A stretch of 64,000 bases of DNA from an uncultured Lachnospiraceae bacterium (GTDB taxonomy: Bacteria > Bacillota > Clostridia > Lachnospirales > Lachnospiraceae): the NCBI GenBank assembly GCA_947574135.1, contig CANPIM010000003.1, positions 34,634-98,633 on the forward strand, written 5' to 3'. The position numbers and the translations under genes were made by a program. The notes under the pieces were generated by a model, which saw only the letters and a list, made by a program, of their open reading frames with translations, ran no database searches and was not told the DNA's origin. This document shows positions 27,576 to 36,871 of this stretch, in pieces. Every line of letters begins with the position of its first letter. Position 1 is the first letter of the stretch.

Positions 27576-27709
27576 ATCTTATATCTCCTTCTCGCCCATG
27601 CCACCCATACAATTTAAAAATTGTATCATTGTAGAATACCATATTTTGAGGCATTGTCAATACCTGATTTTTCATGGTTATACAGGTTTAGATAAAATCT
27701 CATTGCGGA

Positions 27710-28273
27710 TTATAATTTCTCCTTGCAGAAATCCATTGTCTTTTGCATGATATCCTTCAAATTCTCAATGTTTTTCAGCGTATCAGCACATTCGAGGGAA
27801 TGATTGCATCCTTTCTATTCACCTATGGGAATATGGTTTGTATTTGAAAGTCGGATAATCTCATCTGTATCACTCCATGGATCTGCTGTCCCAATAAATG
27901 CGATGGCATGATTTGGAGCAAAAAGAAAAGTCTGTGCCAAAGGAGTATAAAGAATATGTCTTGCTTTTCCTAATCCATATTTCTTAGCATAGGATGCGGC
28001 AATAATAGTTCCTATACTCTTGGAAATAAAGAGAACATCATCATATTCAGACCAATCAATATCTGTAAGCTCAGCTTCAGACTGTGAAAACAGTGCTTCA
28101 TATGCCTCTTTCATTTTCTCTTCATTGCCACGGATATTTCCGGCGTTATATGCGTAGCTCACATTTCTATAATCTTTATATCCAAGCTCACAGGCGATAT
28201 TTCTACTATAATATAGAAGGGGTTTCTCGCAGTGATACCCAATACCAGGGAAGTAGACAGCTATTTTAGACAT
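27710..28273 (-). pseudogene. Alpha/beta-hydrolase-like protein with a single in-frame amber codon
   Basis: ATG 28273 is preceded by AAAGGAAAC. Codons 1-152 encode an alpha/beta-hydrolase-like fold: MSKIAVYFPGIGYHCEKPLL, SKSIGTIIAASYAKKYG (Ser-nucleophile position) and AIAFIGTADPWSD. Codon 153 is TAG (27815-27817). The same frame then continues for 34 codons as KGCNHSLECADTL and ends at TAA 27710; NHSLE supplies the expected catalytic-His block. Apart from this stop the gene looks complete at ~187 codons. Either recently inactivated or read through. Confidence 0.65.
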
Positions 28274-28338
28274 AATGTTTCCTTTCAAATAGTGATTCTT
28301 GCAAAGCTAAGTTACTGTATAGGACAAATAATAAGAAA

Positions 28339-28659
28339 TTAATCAGGGTAAATTCGTTTACCAAATTCAAAGGCTTCTTGCAGATGGTTTGTTTTATCAA
28401 TCTGTGGTTTTCCATTGGTATCGCCACATCCGCCGGCAAGAATCATCCCTCTGTCCTTAAATCCAATATAATTCACGATTGCAAACGGATAATAAGAGAC
28501 AGCCTGTTCAAATGTCCAGAAGAAATCATCTGCTGAGGTCATAAGCAAAGCACAGTCTTTTACGGGATATTTTTCATAATGGATTCCTTTCGTGTCGTTG
28601 TAATTCATACTAACATAATCCAAAAGAATACCCCAAATTAATTCGCGTGCATTCTCCAT
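28339..28659 (-). pseudogene. Flavodoxin-fold oxidoreductase, C-terminal part only
   Basis: 106 codons. CALLMTSADDFFWTFEQ, NYIGFKDRGMILAGGCGD and KTNHLQEAFEFGKRIYPD match the C-terminal half of NAD(P)H-dependent flavodoxin-like reductases. The N-terminal FMN-binding loop is missing, and upstream sequence has no matching coding frame. The ATG at 28659 may be fortuitous. It is one of four damaged minus-strand genes in this patch. Confidence 0.55.
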
Positions 28660-28891
28660 AAGTAATATCTATTATTTTACCATAGATGCCTTTCCAATTC
28701 TATGGAAATTGCTTATAAATCGAGTAGAAGAGTAGAATTCCCTCCCCTTCCCTATCCCCAACAATATTACATATCCTTAAGTTTCCACCTATAAAAAGAG
28801 AGAGCCCTTTCCTTTTTCTTTACTTATGAAAAAGAGAAAATATGTCGATATATTTATAAAAATGCTGTGCAGAAAATAGGAGACTGGAGAC
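28660..28891. other. Intergenic region before the chemoreceptor
   Basis: AT-rich, divergent between the decayed patch and the chemoreceptor gene. GTCGATAT at 28844-28851 resembles a flagellar-type sigma -10, but no TAAA box lies at the right distance. No gene is seen. Confidence 0.35.
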
Positions 28892-30583
28892 ATGATAAAC
28901 TACATCCAAAATTTAAAAATCAGATTAAAGCTTTACATTCTCATAGGAGTGGCGCTGATTGGTATGCTTATTATCGGCGGTATGTCATTCTATCTTATGG
29001 GACGGATGAACGACATGACAACGGATATTTCCACAAGTTGGCTTCCCAGCATTGACACGGCCAGGGATTTAACTGCGACCCTCTCTAATATCCGTCTCAA
29101 TGAATTGGGATATCTGACGGCCATCTCTGAGGATGTGGAAGAATCTAGCCTGCAGTATCTCCAAAACGAAAAAGAGGATATGGAAAGCCTCTTGACTACA
29201 TATAAGGAACTGATTGACGAAGAGGAAAGCGGCTTCTATAATACTGCAAAAAATCTCTGGACGCAGTACAGGGAAGCAGATGAGGAAATAATTGCTTTAG
29301 CCAAAGAGGGCCACAAAGAGGAGGCCCGGGCCATCCTGGAGGGTGAATGCGTTGAGCTTTACAATTCTTTAAACAGCGCCTTTCAGGAGATTGTCACCTA
29401 CAATAAAGAGGGCAGTGACGCTGCAACAGAGGAAGGGCTGTTTTTGTACAGAACAGCCACGTATCTCATGGCGGCCATTATCGTTGCCATTATTCTTGTG
29501 GGAGTATTCTTTTCCGTTGTGATTGTGCGTCTGATTAAGACCCCGATTTCCGAGATCGAGAAGGCTGCTATTAAAATGGCAGAGGGCGATTTGGATGTAG
29601 AGATTTCCTACAACTCGAAGGATGAACTGGGAGTTCTGGCCGCGCAGGTACGCAGATTAATCCGTAAGCTTCAGGTCATTATAGACGATGAGAATAAATT
29701 TCTTGCCAAAATGGCGGCCGGAGATTTTACGGTGGATTCTGTCTGTGAGGGAGAATATACGGGGGGCTTCCATCCCCTGCTTGTTTCCTTCCGGGGCATT
29801 GCAGAAAAGCTTAACGATACTATGCTGCAAATCAGCCAAAGCTCCTCTCAGGTGGCAAGCGGATCCGAACAGGTATCCAATGGCGCGCAGGCGCTTTCCC
29901 AGGGAGCAACCGAGCAGGCCAGCTCCGTGCAGGAGTTGGCAGCCTCCATTAGTGAAATCTCCAACAAGGTGAACGAGAATGCAGACAATGCACAGAAGGC
30001 CAATGCAATGGCAGGCAATGTCAGCTCGGAAATGAATGTGAGCAATGAAAAAATGCAACAGATGATACAGGCCATGAGCGATATCACGCAGTGCTCCAAT
30101 GAAATCGGAAAAATCATTAAGACAATCGAGGATATTGCCTTCCAGACCAATATACTTGCTCTTAATGCGGCCGTAGAGGCGGCTCGTGCAGGAGCGGCCG
30201 GAAAAGGGTTTGCCGTAGTAGCTGATGAAGTCCGCAATCTGGCAAGCAAAAGTGCAGAGGCCTCCAAGAACACCTCTGTTTTGATTGAAAATTCATTAAA
30301 GGCAGTAGAAAACGGAACGCAGATTGTGGACGAGACAGCCCAGTCTCTGCTGCAGGCTGTGAATGCTGTAAACAATATGACCCACATTATCGGACAGATT
30401 TCGGAGGCCAGCAGCGATCAGGCGGCTTCCATCTCGCAGATTACCATAGGAATCGACCAGATTTCCAGCGTTGTACAGACAAACTCAGCCACTGCGGAGG
30501 AAAGCGCGGCGGCAAGCGAGGAGCTGTCCAGCCAGTCACAGCTTATGAAGAGCCTTGTGGAAAGGTTTCAGCTGAAAAAGTAA
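28892..30583 (+). CDS. Membrane methyl-accepting chemotaxis protein
   Basis: 563 residues. Transmembrane helix 1 lies at ~12-33 and helix 2 at ~188-212, with an external four-helix-bundle sensor between them ([17 protein letters not shown]). A HAMP domain follows ([22 protein letters not shown]), then the cytoplasmic signalling hairpin with its tip [21 protein letters not shown]. It would relay ligand binding to CheA/CheW; no che or flagellar genes are in the window. The 3' end converges on the response regulator gene with 16 bases between the stops. Confidence 0.93.
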   Translation: MINYIQNLKIRLKLYILIGVALIGMLIIGGMSFYLMGRMNDMTTDISTSWLPSIDTARDLTATLSNIRLNELGYLTAISEDVEESSLQYLQNEKEDMESLLTTYKELIDEEESGFYNTAKNLWTQYREADEEIIALAKEGHKEEARAILEGECVELYNSLNSAFQEIVTYNKEGSDAATEEGLFLYRTATYLMAAIIVAIILVGVFFSVVIVRLIKTPISEIEKAAIKMAEGDLDVEISYNSKDELGVLAAQVRRLIRKLQVIIDDENKFLAKMAAGDFTVDSVCEGEYTGGFHPLLVSFRGIAEKLNDTMLQISQSSSQVASGSEQVSNGAQALSQGATEQASSVQELAASISEISNKVNENADNAQKANAMAGNVSSEMNVSNEKMQQMIQAMSDITQCSNEIGKIIKTIEDIAFQTNILALNAAVEAARAGAAGKGFAVVADEVRNLASKSAEASKNTSVLIENSLKAVENGTQIVDETAQSLLQAVNAVNNMTHIIGQISEASSDQAASISQITIGIDQISSVVQTNSATAEESAAASEELSSQSQLMKSLVERFQLKK

Positions 30584-30599
30584 TTTTCGGAAAGGTCCT

Positions 30600-31364
30600 T
30601 TACATTTCCGATCTGCTCCGCCAGTTTAAGGGACTAAGGCCGGTATTCTTTTTAAATATCCGGCTGAAGTATCCCTGGTCATGATAGCCCACCAGCTCGC
30701 TTATCTGTCCTACCAAAAGCTCCGGACAGTGGGACAGATAATGCTTGGCCCGGGAGATCCGAAGGTTGGTGATAAACTTCAGCGGAGAGACCTGGTATTC
30801 CTGCTGGAATATTTTGGTGAGATAGCTGGGGCTGTAATGCATGCTGCTGGCAATCAGGTTGAGATTCACATCGATATTGTAATTGTGGATGAGATATTCC
30901 CGAAGCGTGGCGGCAATCTGCTCCGGGGGATTCCGGGTCATGGACTCATTGAAAATATCCCGGTAGGCTTCCATCTGGGCTTGAAACTGCTTCCGAATAT
31001 TTCCCAGAGCCTGGGTCAGCTCCTCCGGGTCAACGGGCTTTAGAAGATATTCCGATACCTTCAGACGGATAGCCTTTTGGGCATAGGCAAAATCGGAGAA
31101 GCCGCTGATAATAATAAATTTTGTCAAAGGGCAGTAATTGCGCACCTGCTCCAGAAGCTCCAGTCCATTCATAACAGGCATACGGATATCTGTAATCAGC
31201 AAATCCGGGTAGAGACGGGCAGCCATTTCACAGGCCTCCTCCCCGGTAAGAGCTTTTCCCACCACCTTAAAATCCGGAGCGCAGGCGTGTATCTTTTCCA
31301 CTAAGTTTTCCAGGAGCAGCTTTTCATCCTCTGCCACAAGAACAGAATATTTCGTGTTTTCCAT
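30600..31364 (-). CDS. YesN-type response regulator (receiver plus AraC HTH)
   Basis: 254 residues. The N-terminal receiver has VLVAEDEKLLLENL, the phosphoacceptor Asp59 in LLITDIRMPVMNG, and Lys in LLKPVDPEEL. The C-terminal AraC/XylS helix-turn-helix pair is complete: LNLIASSMHYSPSYLTKIF and ISELVGYHDQGYFSRIFKK. The usual partner is a YesM-type kinase controlling a sugar ABC transporter. The kinase gene lies 23 bases upstream and is truncated, so this regulator may no longer receive its signal. Confidence 0.92.
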   Translation of the reverse strand: MENTKYSVLVAEDEKLLLENLVEKIHACAPDFKVVGKALTGEEACEMAARLYPDLLITDIRMPVMNGLELLEQVRNYCPLTKFIIISGFSDFAYAQKAIRLKVSEYLLKPVDPEELTQALGNIRKQFQAQMEAYRDIFNESMTRNPPEQIAATLREYLIHNYNIDVNLNLIASSMHYSPSYLTKIFQQEYQVSPLKFITNLRISRAKHYLSHCPELLVGQISELVGYHDQGYFSRIFKKNTGLSPLNWRSRSEM

Positions 31365-31387
31365 AAAAATTCCCCTTTTCTAATATT

Positions 31388-32440
31388 CTACGTTATCCCT
31401 TCATCTTTTTCGGTATATCGGCCAATGGTTACCAGGCCGTGATGGTCAGGTGTGTTTCCAAAGGTAAATAAAATCTGTTCCCGACAATATAATTTCCAGC
31501 GAATATACACATTCAGTAGTCCCAGGCCATTGATGTTCATCTCAGGCAGCCCGGGCTTTGCGTCTGCTGTTTCCATGTGCCGGCGGATCTGTTCCAGGGC
31601 ATTCTGGGAAAAGCCGTCCCCGGAATCCCGGATTTCGATTTTCCAGAAATCCTGAGTCACAATGCTTCGGATGGAGATGTGCCAGGGAGGCCTGCAGTTG
31701 GTGCCATATTTCAAAGCATTTTCCACAATGGGCTGGATAATAAGCTTGGGAACCGGCACATCCAGAATGGATTCGTCTATGGCAATGGTGTAATCCAGAT
31801 TCTCCTGGTGGCGGACCTTCATGCAATACAGATATTGTTGCACATAATTGATTTCCTCCCGAAGGGTAACGGGCGCATGGGAGGTGTCGGTAATGTAACG
31901 CATAATGCGGGTCAGACTGCGGCAGAGGGTGATAACCTCTTCTGTCTGTTTGCTCTCGGCCAGAATAATAATGCTGGAAAGAGTGTTGTAGTAGAAATGG
32001 GGATTGATCTGGGACTGGAGGGCCAGGCTTCGGGATTTCAGCTCCTGAGCCCTGGTGTCCAGAAGCTCATCCATGGAGGATTTCAGATTTCTGCTCATGG
32101 TGGTAAAGGCCTGGCTGAGCTCCTCCAGCTCGGCAAAGGTTTTGCCCGGTTTTGCCTGTTGATTTTCATCCAGCGTGGACAGGGCGGTGCTGTGAATCAT
32201 ATTTCCCAATTCCCGGATGGGCTTAATCAGCTGACGGGATGTGACATAAGAAAGGACCAGACAAAAAATGGTAGCCAGAAGGATGGCCGAGAGAATCAGA
32301 TGCAGCAAATTTTTTGCCGGCATCAGAACCTGGGCCTCTTTTTGCACCAGCATGTAGGTCCAACCGGTATAGGAGGAGGTTTGATGGATGAGCAGCTCCC
32401 TGTTTCCCATGACCATGGCTGTATACCAGTTCTTTGGCAA
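31388..32440 (-). pseudogene. YesM-type sensor histidine kinase, 5' end deleted
   Basis: About 350 codons remain out of the usual ~600. The only possible start is a TTG at 32440 without a ribosome site; coding similarity begins abruptly at PKNWYTAM, which normally lies inside the extracellular sensor. Retained parts: one transmembrane helix (LHLILSAILLATIFCLVL), HAMP, the His box SQINPHFYYNTLSSI, the N box IVENALKYG and the G-rich ATP lid ING(L)GLLNVY. The first helix and most of the sensor domain are gone. The break abuts a sugar-permease remnant on the other strand. Confidence 0.75.
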
Positions 32441-32447
32441 AAATACA

Positions 32448-32567
32448 AATTATTGGAATTATATTTTTGCTGATATAGTGCTGACCTGTATGCCCGTGTG
32501 CCTGGTGTATCTGGTGGGACAGAAATATATTATAGGCGGATTGACCTCCGGGGCGATAAAGGAGTAG
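32448..32567 (+). pseudogene. C-terminal scrap of a sugar ABC transporter permease
   Basis: Forty codons ending in TAG: WNYIFADIVLTCMPVCLVYL then GQKYIIGGLTSGAIKE. This is the conserved last transmembrane helix and tail of MalG-type permeases. Nothing upstream belongs to it; the sequence turns directly into the antisense of the kinase gene. It marks a deletion between a transporter operon and its neighbouring two-component system. Confidence 0.65.
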
Positions 32568-32654
32568 TTTTTTGCACACGAGTTGGTCCCTGCAAGGACT
32601 AAAGAAATCCGGCCGGCTTCTGGTGCCCAAGCGCGGTTGCATCAGCTGTAAAGT

Positions 32655-32702
32655 AAAAAAACGACGTACTGTAAAAGTTATGCTACAGTACGTCGTTTTT
32701 GA
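32655..32702. terminator. Strong bidirectional terminator
   Basis: Fourteen-base perfect stem AACGACGTACTGTA / TACAGTACGTCGTT with A-run before and T-run after, so it can act on both strands. It ends the soluble chemoreceptor operon on the minus strand. Confidence 0.9.
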
Positions 32703-32719
32703 AAGAAAGGATTTCCGGA

Positions 32720-33667
32720 CTATTTCCGTCCGGTATATTCGTCTATAATAGGCGGAATCTGTGCCATCATATTGTCGATATCCTCAAACATGGCGCTTTT
32801 GGTAGTTCCAAGCCGGCCGGCCAGGCTAATATGCCTTACCACGTCCTGATACTGATCCTTTAGCTGAACGAAAAAGTCACACAGGATATGGAGTGCAGAC
32901 TTGGAGGTCCCGATGACATGAGAGATCTCTGTGTGTACATCCGTAGCGCTCTCGGCAGAATGTGTAATCTCGTCAAACATCTCATAGGTCTCATTGACCT
33001 TGTCAAAGCTGGCGTCCAGGGCCTTCTGGGAGGAGGAGATGCTGCTGCTCAGCTGTTCTGTTCCCTTTTCCACATCGTGAATACCGGAATCCACTTCCCC
33101 AGTCAGCTCCTTGATCTCATCGGCCAGCTTTTTCACCTCCACAGCCACCACGGCAAAGCCTTTTCCGTGCTGGCCGGCCCGGGCGGCCTCAATGGAGGCG
33201 TTGATAGCCAAAAGATTGGTCTGCTCGGCAATGGAGACAATCTTGCTGGTACACTGTTTAATCTTAGCCACGGCCTGCTGCAGATCCTCAAAGGTGGTTT
33301 CCATCTCTCCAAAATGGGCTTCCACCTGCTTGGAGCTCACCTTCAGCTCCTCCACCTGGTTCTGGGCCTGGGCAACAGAGCCGGCAATGGTTTCCTTTAC
33401 TGCTACAAACTGCTCGGATGCCTGCTCAATGCTGGTAAAATGCTGGCCAAAATCCTGCAGCTTTCCCTCAAAGCTTTCGGCCTCCGCAAGCACCTTCCCA
33501 AAGGAGCTTCCAATTTTTTCCAATTCTCCAAGAGAGCTTACTTCCTTCTGTACAAGCTCTGTGTGGTATTCCTTTAAGGTGTCCATCACATGCAATACCG
33601 GTGCCAGGGTAGCCTCCTGTCCGGATGCTTCTGCCACTGTCTGCCTGTTCTTTTTTCCAAACAGCAT
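32720..33667 (-). CDS. Soluble chemoreceptor (methyl-accepting type)
   Basis: 315 residues with no transmembrane helix. A variable N-terminal helical region of ~110 residues precedes the signalling hairpin ([21 protein letters not shown] core, here [17 protein letters not shown], then [19 protein letters not shown]). It begins 14 bases after the FIST-domain gene and is surely co-transcribed. Soluble receptors often take input from a partner protein; the FIST protein is the obvious candidate. Confidence 0.88.
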   Translation of the reverse strand: MLFGKKNRQTVAEASGQEATLAPVLHVMDTLKEYHTELVQKEVSSLGELEKIGSSFGKVLAEAESFEGKLQDFGQHFTSIEQASEQFVAVKETIAGSVAQAQNQVEELKVSSKQVEAHFGEMETTFEDLQQAVAKIKQCTSKIVSIAEQTNLLAINASIEAARAGQHGKGFAVVAVEVKKLADEIKELTGEVDSGIHDVEKGTEQLSSSISSSQKALDASFDKVNETYEMFDEITHSAESATDVHTEISHVIGTSKSALHILCDFFVQLKDQYQDVVRHISLAGRLGTTKSAMFEDIDNMMAQIPPIIDEYTGRK

Positions 33668-33681
33668 GATTTTTCCTCCCC

Positions 33682-34737
33682 CTATTCAAATACTACGCAG
33701 GACATAGACTGGTTTACGAAACGGTTGTTGTAATGCTCTCCGTACCCTACCAGGCCTGCGTGGCAGCCTAATGCGCTCATATCCTTCAGGTATTCCTGCA
33801 TATATTGATTGTCATTAAACAATAAATAGCGGAACAGACAGTTTACAGAAAATACCGCGGAAATCCGGGGAAAATCCTGCTGTATCTTTTTTATGGTGTT
33901 CTTTACCGTGGCCTTGTAGTCGCCTAATTGCAGCAAAACCAGCACGTCGGAGTCATTTACCTGTCTGAAGCAGGCCAGCCCCTCGCCCACCACTTCCTTG
34001 ATGGATACGATACAGATGTCATCTCCGTTAAGCTTTCCAAAGGGGTTTTTAAAGGTCTGAGTCTGAATTTGCTCTTGGGAAATATGTAATATATTTTGGT
34101 ACACCTGCCGGGCCGGCTGGCCGTTCAGGGAACCAATAAGGTATTTGGATTTGTCTGTATGGGAAGCGATAAAGCGATACCCCTTCATCTGCTGGTAAAT
34201 ATTCTCCTTGTAGGCCTTTACCCGGCCGTTCAGGTTTCGAATGAGTCCGTAGGCCACGGCGTCCTTGTAAACGCGTCCATTGGCGGACACCTTGTTGGCA
34301 TCCCCGGTTCCTCCGATAAGGGAGATCCCTCTGTGCTTCAAAACGGAATAAATGGTGGTAAGCACACAGGCGTCGTTTCCGGAGCAGAAATCAATGCAGA
34401 CCGTATCCTCCCGAGAGCCGCCCACCTTTCTGGTATCCTGAATCAGCCGATCAATATATTTCACAGGCATCACAGAGACCTCCTCCAATACATTGACGGC
34501 CACGCTGATGCCCTCTGAAAATGCAATCACGCCCACACCCTTTTCCACCACAGTGGTATCATAGCACATACCGATGCATCCGATGCTGGGCACGCCGGGA
34601 TAAAGCTTCTCCAGCTGACTCACGTGGGCTTCAAACTGTTCTCCGGTGGAAAACAGCATAATAAACTGAGGATTCGCCAATCCACGGACCGCTTCTGCCA
34701 AATTTCCATGCTGGCTCTTTCCAAAAAACTGTCTCAT
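33682..34737 (-). CDS. FIST-domain sensor protein
   Basis: 351 residues. The N-terminal FIST-N domain covers roughly 20-190 ([38 protein letters not shown]). The FIST-C domain follows ([50 protein letters not shown]). FIST domains are proposed to bind small ligands such as amino acids and accompany chemoreceptors or GGDEF proteins. Ribosome site AAAGGAG precedes the ATG. It forms a two-gene operon with the soluble chemoreceptor. Confidence 0.87.
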   Translation of the reverse strand: MRQFFGKSQHGNLAEAVRGLANPQFIMLFSTGEQFEAHVSQLEKLYPGVPSIGCIGMCYDTTVVEKGVGVIAFSEGISVAVNVLEEVSVMPVKYIDRLIQDTRKVGGSREDTVCIDFCSGNDACVLTTIYSVLKHRGISLIGGTGDANKVSANGRVYKDAVAYGLIRNLNGRVKAYKENIYQQMKGYRFIASHTDKSKYLIGSLNGQPARQVYQNILHISQEQIQTQTFKNPFGKLNGDDICIVSIKEVVGEGLACFRQVNDSDVLVLLQLGDYKATVKNTIKKIQQDFPRISAVFSVNCLFRYLLFNDNQYMQEYLKDMSALGCHAGLVGYGEHYNNRFVNQSMSCVVFE

Positions 34738-34881
34738 GACATCGCTCCTTTTTATCTGATACTTTACGAAATTTCTGTATTAAGAATAAAGGGAGTTTGC
34801 TACCTTTTTGGTCTATGGATACAAAAATGTCGTTATCGAATGTATTATATGGTATTTCCTGTAAAACGTCAATAAGAAACG

Positions 34882-34922
34882 GCCAATTCAGGCTTGACAA
34901 AACAGCCAATTCAGGCTTGACA
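34882..34922 (+). repeat. Two 18-base direct repeats upstream of the SARP gene
   Basis: GCCAATTCAGGCTTGACA occurs at 34882-34899 and again at 34905-34922 (period 23). Each copy ends in a perfect TTGACA, and the second lies 18 bases before TATAGC. It may be a duplicated promoter or activator site in the 326-base divergent region between the FIST and SARP genes. Confidence 0.7.
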
Positions 34923-35063
34923 GAAGGAGATGTATGCAGGTATAGCAGGGAATACCGCTTCTTCAAGATGTGGAAGGGATCAAGGAAAAATGGACAAAAA
35001 GTAATGGCGTAAATCCAAAATAGGGTTTATAATGACAAAAACGGGATGTGAAGGGGGGATGGC

Positions 35064-36334
35064 ATGATGGATGGCACGGTGACAGAAAAGATTTTGAAGG
35101 TACAGATGCTGGGAGGATTTTCCATGTACTACGGCGGGGAGGCGGTGACCCTGAATAAAATAGGAAGCTCCAAATCCGTTCGTCTCCTGCAGATGCTTCT
35201 ATTGTCTCTGCAGGGAGGGATTTCCAAGAATGAGCTTATGGATAACCTGTATGGCTGGAATGAGAGGACGGACGGGGCAAACCGCAATAAGAACCTGAAC
35301 AATCTTATTTACCGGCTTAGGGGGCAGCTGTCCGTCTGCGGCCTTCCGGAGGAGGAATATGTGGACATCACCGAGGGGATGTGCAGCTTTAAGAGCCAGA
35401 TTCCCCTGGAGCTGGATACCTGGCAGTTTGAGGAGGCCGTAAAGCAGGCGAAAAATTCGGGGGGGTAAAACGCATTGAGCTGCTCTCCAGAGCCAATGAA
35501 ATGTACTGCGGAGAGCTGCTTCCCGCTAATTTGTCTGATATGTGGTTTTACCATAAGAGCAGGTACTTCAAGGAGCTTTATAACTACACCATTGAGGAGC
35601 TGGAGAAGGAGTTTTTAAGGACCCGGGACTACAAGAACCGTCTGCTTCTCTATTCCCGGGCAGCCGCCATCTATCCCTTTGACAACTGGCAGACAAAGCT
35701 TATCCGCTGCAACCTGGAGGTATACCGCTATGAGGAGGCTATGGATATCTACAACCATACCATGGAGCTGTATGCTAGGGAGATGGGGACGCCTCCCGCG
35801 GCGGAGATGCAGGAATGCTTTGAGAAGCTGGAGCTCATGGATGAGAATCACCGGAGAGATGCCAGGGATATGGACAGCTGGCGGGATATGGACCGGATTT
35901 TTTCCGGCAGACGGGAGGACATTAAGCGGGCTATATTCCAGGAGGAGAGCAGGGCTGGAGCCTATTATTGTGCCTATCCTAGCTTTGTGGATTACTGCCG
36001 CCTGGTGGCCAGGAGCATGGAGCGCAGTAAGTTTCAGGCCGTGCTGATGTTTCTCACCTTAAGCCGAAGGGGAAAGAAGGGAGAGCATAGGCAGATGGAT
36101 TTGGGAGAGCAGATGCAGCTTTTAAAGACCGCCATCGGAGACTCTCTGCGGACCGGGGATGCCTACACCCGATATGGAAACCGGCATTTTATTTTGATGC
36201 TTATTAAGGCGGAGACTGCGGCCTGCAGCGCCATTTTTCAGCGCATTGAGGCCGCCTATGCCAAATGCTCCGGCAAGGGCGAGCTGTGGTATTACGCGGA
36301 TATGACCCAGCGACTGGAGGAGGCGATCCCGTAA
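35064..36334 (+). pseudogene. SARP/BTAD regulator with degenerate GGDEF-like tail, frame broken at G7
   Basis: Codons from ATG 35064 give a winged-helix DNA-binding domain (LGGFSMYYGGEAVTL, SVRLLQMLLLSLQG, NLIYRLRGQL) and stop just after a run of seven G at 35459-35465. One additional G would read on as VKRIELLSRANEMYCGELLP into the downstream frame, which encodes the bacterial activator (BTAD) helices and a C-terminal domain with RTGDAYTRYGNRHFILML. That stretch aligns with a GGDEF core (RxSDxxARYGGDEFxxLL) whose signature is replaced by GNRHF. Total ~423 residues if in frame. The break may be sequencing error, phase variation or real inactivation. Confidence 0.72.
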
Positions 36335-36374
36335 TCTTATAAGGAAAAGGAACAGAATAGAGTGGATTTGCGCG

Positions 36375-36403
36375 GCGCAGGGATACCCTGCGCTGTTTTT
36401 TTT
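36375..36403 (+). terminator. Terminator after the SARP gene
   Basis: Perfect stem GCGCAGGG / CCCTGCGC with loop ATA, followed by TGTTTTTTTT. Confidence 0.9.
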
Positions 36404-36514
36404 CGCTCTTTTTAAAAACATAAGAAATCATGGGATAAGAGGCCATTGGCAGGATACCCTCATTGTTATAATAAGTTACAGAAAAGGCAACACATACACA
36501 CAGGAAAGGATACG

Positions 36515-36871
36515 ATGGTGACGGAACAGAGGGAGGAACGAAAGATTGTGAGAGTTCCCTATCCTGCAAACGGGGTGCTGGTTATCTGTGACACCCAGGA
36601 AAAGCTTTATGTGCAGGTGGAGGATGTAAGTCCACTGGGCGTGGGAGTTCAAATGGAATCGGACAGCCCGGATATTTTAGGAAGGGATATTATTCTGGTG
36701 ACAGAGACCATGATTATGTACGCAGATGTGGCGCGCCAGGAAAAGCAGGCGGACGGAAGCTACCGGGTGGGCGTGGCTGCCCGGAAGTTTTCAAGGGACG
36801 TATTGCAGTATCTTTTCGATAATATTGCATTGGATAAAGAAAATAATCAGGAGGAAACAGAACATGCGTAA
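36515..36871 (+). CDS. PilZ-domain protein
   Basis: 118 residues from ATG 36515 (ribosome site GGAAAGGA). Both c-di-GMP-binding motifs are intact: RxxxR as RKIVR at residues 9-13 and DxSxxG as DVSPLG at 37-42. A beta-barrel pattern follows (GVQMESDSP, GRDIILVTE, YRVGVAARKFS). It is a stand-alone PilZ with no other domain. Its last 8 bases overlap the start of the large surface protein, so the two are translationally coupled, and a c-di-GMP-linked control of that protein is likely but unproven. Confidence 0.85.
   Translation: MVTEQREERKIVRVPYPANGVLVICDTQEKLYVQVEDVSPLGVGVQMESDSPDILGRDIILVTETMIMYADVARQEKQADGSYRVGVAARKFSRDVLQYLFDNIALDKENNQEETEHA

Noticed and set aside
28844..28851. GTCGATAT as a flagellar-type sigma -10 for the chemoreceptor gene
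   Set aside because: No TAAA box 14-16 bases upstream, so the promoter is incomplete.
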